Positions 5,015 through 9,022 of a DNA stretch of 9,022 nucleotides are shown piece by piece. The notes beneath the pieces are model-generated. The model did no database searches. It was not told the DNA's origin and worked only from the letters and a program-made list of their open reading frames with translations. Position 1 is the stretch's first letter. Each line of letters begins with the position of its first letter. The translations under genes were made by a program, and so were the position numbers. The DNA comes from Pseudomonadota bacterium (GTDB taxonomy: Bacteria; Pseudomonadota; Gammaproteobacteria; Burkholderiales; Burkholderiaceae_C), in contig JAEZLX010000236.1 of NCBI GenBank assembly GCA_023415035.1, positions 1-9,022 on the forward strand, given 5' to 3'.

Positions 5015-6278
5015 CCTTCAAAGCCTCTGGACGAGCAAGGAGAGCTGGCGCACCTCGTCGGTCTTCTTCATGACCGAGGCCGCGCCGATCCAGCCGGGCG
5101 AGATCACGATCACGCTGCTGGACGTAGCCGGCGAGCGCATCGACATCACCGCCGACATCAACGGCGACCTGACCGGCCCGCATGCCACCGGCAAGATCAA
5201 CTTCCAGACTGGCCTGGGCGAGATCCAGTTCGGTGACCTGGTGCTGGACAGCAGCCTGTCGGCCGAGGAAAAGGCCGAATGGTGGTACGACCCGGCCGAT
5301 ATCGGCAAGGTCGAAGCCGGCAAGATCTGGCGGCCGTGGCCGGTGGATCCGGCATCCATCCGCTACAACACCGTCACCAACTTCTACCTGCCAATCGATC
5401 CCGAGATCCTGGGCCTTGACCCGGTGCGCCTGCCGCAGGACGGCCGCGTGCCGATTCACCGCCGTGGCCGCGTGGTCATCATCGGCCACAACGACAAGCT
5501 GGAGCCGGCGACCTACGAAGACGACGACATCATCGACCTCGGCCGCGAGCGCGTCACGCACGTGTGGCTGCATGACGCCAATGGCCAGCTGATCAACGAG
5601 GGCTTCGAAGCCACCGAGGCAGACCTCAACGCAGGCCAGGTGCGCGTGATTGACACGTCTGGCTGGGCGCAGCCGGTCACCGTCGAGCACCGCATCCAGG
5701 AGATGCGGCAGGTCATGGACGTGCAGATCGACGGCACGCTCCAGCTCAACTTCCCCTTGTCCTATGACTTCCCCGAGGGCTCGGTGGTGTCGTCGGCACT
5801 GCTGTGGGGCAACACCTTCGCCCGTTTCGTGGGTGTGTGGGACCAGGCCAGCTGGAACGGCACCACTTGGGCCGACACCACGCAGGGCTCGCCGGCGGCT
5901 GGCACTTACAACATCGCGGCCAACCCCATCGTGGTCACGAACGCGGGCGCGCTCACCGAGCGCTACGCCTGGCGCTTCAAGAACTCCGAAGAGTTCGACT
6001 TTATCGGTGAGTTCTCGGGCTTCATGGGCAACGGCAACAAGAACGAGGACCACGAGCCCGCCAACCCGTTCGATCCCAGCAAGACGCTGCTCAAGCTCAA
6101 CGCGGCGGGCTGGGGAGCAGGCTGGGCGAACGGCAACACGCTGTTCGGAAAGATGGAAGCGGCCATGAAGTCCATGGCTGTGATCCGCACCGTGCAGCCG
6201 AGCGTGGCCGCCGGCACGGACTACAGCTTTGATCTTCTGACCGGTGGCGACATTGACCGCGCGCCGAGTGGGAGCTGA
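4989..6278 (+). CDS. Phage tail (virion) protein, C-terminal part, probably 5'-truncated
   Basis: The frame is open from 4989, but its first nine codons run antisense to the ParB fragment. Phage coding probably begins about 5016, so the first ATG (4989) and the next one (5070, no Shine-Dalgarno) are both doubtful. A segment near 5140-5240 (DLTGPHATGKINFQTGLGEI) resembles the repeated small beta domains of large phage tail proteins. The last 150 residues contain SSALLWGNTFARF, a W-rich stretch, VVTNAGALTERYAWRF and GWGAGWANGNTLF. This resembles a C-terminal domain I recall from large proteobacterial prophage tail proteins. No enzyme motif, signal peptide or membrane segment is seen. It is followed after 5 bp by another tail-module gene. 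The role is structural by inference. If truncated, it is likely non-functional or works only as a C-terminal piece. Confidence 0.7.
   Translation: MVGSPTSFTLQSLWTSKESWRTSSVFFMTEAAPIQPGEITITLLDVAGERIDITADINGDLTGPHATGKINFQTGLGEIQFGDLVLDSSLSAEEKAEWWYDPADIGKVEAGKIWRPWPVDPASIRYNTVTNFYLPIDPEILGLDPVRLPQDGRVPIHRRGRVVIIGHNDKLEPATYEDDDIIDLGRERVTHVWLHDANGQLINEGFEATEADLNAGQVRVIDTSGWAQPVTVEHRIQEMRQVMDVQIDGTLQLNFPLSYDFPEGSVVSSALLWGNTFARFVGVWDQASWNGTTWADTTQGSPAAGTYNIAANPIVVTNAGALTERYAWRFKNSEEFDFIGEFSGFMGNGNKNEDHEPANPFDPSKTLLKLNAAGWGAGWANGNTLFGKMEAAMKSMAVIRTVQPSVAAGTDYSFDLLTGGDIDRAPSGS
6270..6274 (+). promoter_or_regulatory. Ribosome binding site for the second tail-module gene
   Basis: GGGAG lies inside the last codons of the preceding gene, 9 nt before ATG 6284. 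It supports that start and translation from a shared message. Confidence 0.5.
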
Positions 6279-6283
6279 TCGAC

Positions 6284-7411
6284 ATGGCGCAAGACACCTC
6301 AGTCAAGTTCTTCCTGTCCAGCCAGTCGGACATCTTGCCTGCGCTCAGCGGCACCGCTGGTGCGCTTCTGAGCGTGCTGCGGGCCTGCCTGAAAACCGGC
6401 GCCGGTGCGATCAACGTCGACACCATCACCGTCACAGGCGGCATCGCTGTCGTCAACACCCCATCGGCCCACAAGTACCTGCCGGGGCAGGTGGCCCTGA
6501 TCGCGGGAGCGACCCCGAACGTCCTCAACGGGGAGCACCGCATCCTCTCGGTGCCGACGAGCACCTCGTTCACTGTCGCCGTCGAAGCTGATGACGGGAC
6601 GGCGACCGGTACCATCACCGCGAAGCTGGCGCCGGCCGGCTTCGAGGAGGCTTTCACAGGCACCAATGTGGCGGCTTTCCGGTCGCTGCACGAGGATGCG
6701 CCACCGGCCTGCGTGCGGATTGATGACACCGCCAACCTGTACGCCCGGGTGGTGGCCTACATGGACATGGAGGACGTGGACACGGGCACTGATCCGTTCC
6801 CCCTCAGCTCCCAACTGTCCGGCGGGCTGTACTGGCCCAAGGCCAACAACACCACGGGGACCAGGACATGGGCGGTGTTTTCTGACGGGCGCACCTTCTA
6901 TCTGTACGTGCAGCCAACTTCGGCGAGCATCAGCGGGATCATTCTCGGCTTCGGTGAGCTTGACGAGTCGGAAGAGGGCGATTGGCGGGTGTTCGTGTCC
7001 GGCCAGGCTTCGGCCAGTTACACCGGCGGTGCCGGCTGCCTGAGCATCGTGGGCACGACAGGCGCGAACACGCTGACCATGCCTCGTGGCCCAGGCGGCG
7101 CCGACACATCGACGCTGGGTTATCTGGTGTCTCCGCTGCGCTCCAGCGGCATCAGTGGCAACTCTGCTGGCAGCGCGTACAGCGCCTTCCCTGATCCGGT
7201 GAAAGACATCCTGCTGGCTCCGGCCTATGTGGTCGCTGGTGGCTTGCGTGGCCGGCTGCCGGGCCTGTTCCACACGCCGCAAGGTGCGGTTGGCTGGGTC
7301 ACACCACTCGACCGCAATCTGGCACCCGGCTTCATGCCGGTGACGACCTATTCGGGCAGCGTGTCCGGCCTGGCCTTCTTGCAGACGCATGGGATGTGGA
7401 GGGCAGCGTGA
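6284..7411 (+). CDS. Phage tail-module structural protein
   Basis: This 375-residue protein begins 5 bp after the previous stop. Residues about 1-35 (SVKFFLSSQSDILPALSGTAGALLSVLRACL) are followed by a beta-rich insert at about 38-112 (ALIAGATPNVLNGEHRILSV, then ATGTITAK). After that comes a domain with FTGTNVAAFRS, RIDDTANLYARVVAYMDMED, VDTGTDPFPLSSQLSGGLYW and TWAVFSDGRTFYLYVQ. I recall this succession from conserved proteins downstream of the tape-measure region in Mu-like and other proteobacterial prophages, where they are annotated only as tail or hypothetical proteins. No catalytic motif is visible. The end overlaps the next gene by 4 bp (GTGA). Virion or tail-tip assembly is the best inference; the precise role is unknown. 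Confidence 0.75.
   Translation: MAQDTSVKFFLSSQSDILPALSGTAGALLSVLRACLKTGAGAINVDTITVTGGIAVVNTPSAHKYLPGQVALIAGATPNVLNGEHRILSVPTSTSFTVAVEADDGTATGTITAKLAPAGFEEAFTGTNVAAFRSLHEDAPPACVRIDDTANLYARVVAYMDMEDVDTGTDPFPLSSQLSGGLYWPKANNTTGTRTWAVFSDGRTFYLYVQPTSASISGIILGFGELDESEEGDWRVFVSGQASASYTGGAGCLSIVGTTGANTLTMPRGPGGADTSTLGYLVSPLRSSGISGNSAGSAYSAFPDPVKDILLAPAYVVAGGLRGRLPGLFHTPQGAVGWVTPLDRNLAPGFMPVTTYSGSVSGLAFLQTHGMWRAA
7398..7402 (+). promoter_or_regulatory. Ribosome binding site that decides the start of the beta-propeller gene
   Basis: GGAGG lies 5 nt before GTG 7408. An upstream in-frame GTG at 7396 would overlap this site and has none of its own, so GTG 7408 is the likely start. The same overlap geometry is used at 8646. 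Confidence 0.65.
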
Positions 7412-8649
7412 AGCACATCGTCGCGCTTGGGGAGCAAGGTTCGCCTGGCTTCTACCTGATGCCAGGCATCGACAGCATTGGGCCAGTGTCGCCAGCGCCG
7501 GCTGTGACAGGGATTAGCTACGCCTTTGCGTTCAGCCCGGACGGCCAGTACATGGCGCACGGGTTTTCTGAGTCTCCCTACGTGAGGGTCTATCGAACCC
7601 AGGATTGGAGTGCGTTCAATCTGAGCGGGGTCAGTACGGTCTACAGCCTGGACTTCAGCCCAGACGGGCAATACCTCGCCGCGATTGGCGTGGTGTCCCC
7701 ATTCCTGCGCATATTCAATACATCGACATGGTCGCTGGTCAGTGCTGTGGGCGCTCTCCCTGCAGCGTCGTCCAGTCGTGTGCGCTTCTCGCCTGATGGT
7801 CAGTACCTTGCCGTGGGTTTGGGCGGCTCCCCGTACCTGCGGGTCTACAAGGTTTCGGATTGGTCGGTGGTAAGTGGTACCCCGACAATCCCTGGCCTCG
7901 TTACTGGGCTGTCATGGAGCCCGGACAGCAGCCGGCTGGCCATTTCGCACGGGAATGGAAACCAGCTGACGATCGTGGACACCTCCGATTGGTCGGTGGT
8001 GTCAGGTACGCCTACCGGGGTATCCAACAGGGCGGCGGAGTTCAGCCCGGACGGTTCCTATCTTGCGCTTGGGTTCATTACAGCTTTGAGGGTGTATCGG
8101 GTTTCGGATTGGGTGGCGGTTTATACCAGCGGCACTCTGTCGGCGCTTAACTCCATTCGCTGGTCTCCGGATGGCGAGTTCGTTGTGGCAACCCGTGGCG
8201 GACCGGGGGTGCTGGCGGTGCGCCGCTCTGACTGGACGGCATTTACCCCGAACGTGACTCTGAACGGTGGCTACGGTATCGCCTTCGGCCCTGCCTTGCC
8301 CGAAGGTCCGCTGCAGGCCACGCGCCTGATGGACGGCGTGCGGGGCTTCTCGCGTGACTGGTCGGGTCCATACGATCTGGAAGGTGTGACCAAGCATCGG
8401 GTCGGTGAAACCGATGTGGTGACTCGCGCACGGGTCAGCCTCATGGAAGCCAGTCGTTCCAAGCGGATCATCGCCAGCACATGGTCGGATCCTGAGACCG
8501 GCAAGTTCACCTTCCGGGGGCTGGATACCGCCAGAAGGCGCTTCATCACTCTGGCCGAGTACCCGGCCAATCCGGACAACCCGGCCAACGAGAACTACCT
8601 CCGACCGGTTGCCGGCGTATCCAAAAAGCCGTGGGAGGGTAACGCGTGA
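7408..8649 (+). CDS. Phage tail-module protein with WD40-like beta-propeller and C-terminal beta-sandwich
   Basis: The 413-residue protein has three parts. Residues 1-40 supply a strand resembling the middle of a repeat (SPGFYLMPGIDS). Residues 42-290 hold six repeats of 39-44 residues, each with an SPD motif (at 43, 84, 128, 171, 213 and 253), then xxLAxG, a strand like LRVY and usually DW (one TW). A seventh, degenerate half-repeat (FGP at 293) could pair with the N-terminus, closing a seven-bladed propeller. Residues about 302-413 (RLMDGVRGFSRDW, VTRARVSLME, STWSDPETGKFTFRGLD) look like a small carboxypeptidase-regulatory-like beta-sandwich, as in other phage tail proteins. GTG 7408 is chosen for its GGAGG site and GTGA overlap. 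A role in receptor or surface contact at the tail tip is a guess. Confidence 0.78.
   Translation: MKHIVALGEQGSPGFYLMPGIDSIGPVSPAPAVTGISYAFAFSPDGQYMAHGFSESPYVRVYRTQDWSAFNLSGVSTVYSLDFSPDGQYLAAIGVVSPFLRIFNTSTWSLVSAVGALPAASSSRVRFSPDGQYLAVGLGGSPYLRVYKVSDWSVVSGTPTIPGLVTGLSWSPDSSRLAISHGNGNQLTIVDTSDWSVVSGTPTGVSNRAAEFSPDGSYLALGFITALRVYRVSDWVAVYTSGTLSALNSIRWSPDGEFVVATRGGPGVLAVRRSDWTAFTPNVTLNGGYGIAFGPALPEGPLQATRLMDGVRGFSRDWSGPYDLEGVTKHRVGETDVVTRARVSLMEASRSKRIIASTWSDPETGKFTFRGLDTARRRFITLAEYPANPDNPANENYLRPVAGVSKKPWEGNA
8634..8638 (+). promoter_or_regulatory. Ribosome binding site for the last gene in the window
   Basis: GGAGG lies 7 nt before GTG 8646, inside the end of the propeller gene. It fixes the start of the partial CDS. 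Confidence 0.65.
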
Positions 8650-9022
8650 TCTCTCTCGGCTCTACCGCTTTGGTCGATGCCCAGCTGGCCGCGACGCTGG
8701 CCCGCCTCGATGTCGGCAGCTCCGGCACTGCCGAGGTGCGCGTGTACTCGACGACGATGCCAGAGGCCGTGGGTGCGCACACCGACACGCCGATGAGCAC
8801 GGTGCTGCTCCAGCGCCCAAGTGGCGTGCTGGACAGTGGTGCGCTCACCCTGGCGCCTGGCGATCCGGCACTGGTGATGAGCGCAGGCATCCCTCGCTGG
8901 GCCGAGCTGGTCGCGGCCGATGGCCAGGTGCTGCACATGGGCGATGTGACCGACACCGAGCACGATGGGTTTTGGAAGGTGTCTGGTGCCGATACCCCGG
9001 AGGGCGAGACCAGCCCGTATTT
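8646..9022 (+). CDS. Phage tail-module protein, partial (runs off the window)
   Basis: An open frame from GTG 8646 stays open for 125 codons to the window end. It begins VISLGSTALVDAQLAATLAR and includes VRVYSTTMPEAVG, LQRPSGVLDSGALTLAPGDP and ADGQVLHMGDVTD. The start overlaps the previous stop (GTGA) and has a strong GGAGG site. The short N-terminal helix followed by a small beta domain (VRVYSTTMP, then LxxGxLxL) is like small proteins that I recall near the end of prophage tail modules. No named function can be given. It continues the same operon, so it is very likely structural or assembly-related. Confidence 0.7.
   Translation, partial: MISLGSTALVDAQLAATLARLDVGSSGTAEVRVYSTTMPEAVGAHTDTPMSTVLLQRPSGVLDSGALTLAPGDPALVMSAGIPRWAELVAADGQVLHMGDVTDTEHDGFWKVSGADTPEGETSPY

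Larger units (their letters stand above)
4335..9022. mobile_element. Rearranged prophage or genomic-island segment next to tRNA-Arg (right end outside window)
   Basis: From just past the tRNA to the window end, recognisable content is mobile: a tyrosine recombinase C-terminal half, a ParB fragment and a run of phage tail-module genes. The integrase lies 113 bp from the tRNA CCA with its 3' end toward the tRNA, and short repeats lie between them. The usual phage genes between integrase and tail module are missing, so large deletions or stacked elements are implied. No second copy of the tRNA 3' end was found in the window, so the far attachment site would be beyond 9022. The left boundary is put at the tRNA 3' end by inference. 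Confidence 0.6.

Noticed and set aside
4593..6053. 486-codon open frame on the minus strand
   Set aside because: It crosses the integrase, the ParB fragment, both junctions and the tail gene in antisense, has low-complexity R/A/G/H-rich content and matches no family I recognise. High GC content makes such antisense frames common.
6299..7390. 363-codon minus-strand frame opposite the second tail-module gene
   Set aside because: It is antisense to a well-ordered operon with good ribosome sites, and its composition is typical of a shadow frame.
7530..8260. Possible CRISPR or satellite-like repeats
   Set aside because: The recurring ttcagcccggacgg-type words are diverged and kept in frame; they encode the SPDG repeats of the propeller. 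No CRISPR array is present.

Overview
The window is high-GC DNA, probably from a betaproteobacterium (Burkholderiales or Rhodocyclales type). That placement is inferred from base composition, the pathway family and the prophage gene types; nothing in the window proves it. It has three parts.

Positions 1-4058 hold an aromatic-acid catabolic locus of the phthalate 4,5-dioxygenase (Pht/Oph) type, arranged as two convergent units. The plus unit is the very end of a ferredoxin-type oxygenase reductase, a Gfo/Idh/MocA dihydrodiol dehydrogenase (Pht4-like) and a MarR regulator. The minus unit is a Rieske oxygenase large subunit (Pht3-like) followed by a 4,5-dihydroxyphthalate decarboxylase homologue (Pht5-like). 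Together they would hydroxylate a phthalate-like ring, oxidise the cis-dihydrodiol to the diol, and decarboxylate it toward protocatechuate. The regulator and the decarboxylase overlap tail-to-tail by 13 bp. A good sigma70 promoter for the minus unit lies at 4112-4140, with a small inverted repeat at its -10 box that could be a MarR operator.

Positions 4059-4450 are a boundary: promoter, tRNA-Arg(ACG) with encoded CCA, a strong intrinsic terminator, and a perfect tandem 12-bp repeat beside an integrase gene. The tRNA 3' end is the likely attachment site of an integrated element.

Positions 4448-9022 are a rearranged mobile element. A minus-strand ORF fuses about 36 residues of a ParB partition protein to the C-terminal catalytic half of a tyrosine recombinase. 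It abuts head-to-head a 5'-truncated phage tail gene. Three further tail-module genes follow on the plus strand in a tight operon with GTGA overlaps. One carries a WD40-like beta-propeller, and the last runs off the window. The element looks like a deletion-scarred prophage or island, or several elements stacked at the tRNA. The catabolic genes lie on the other side of the tRNA from the integrase, so they are probably not cargo of this element.
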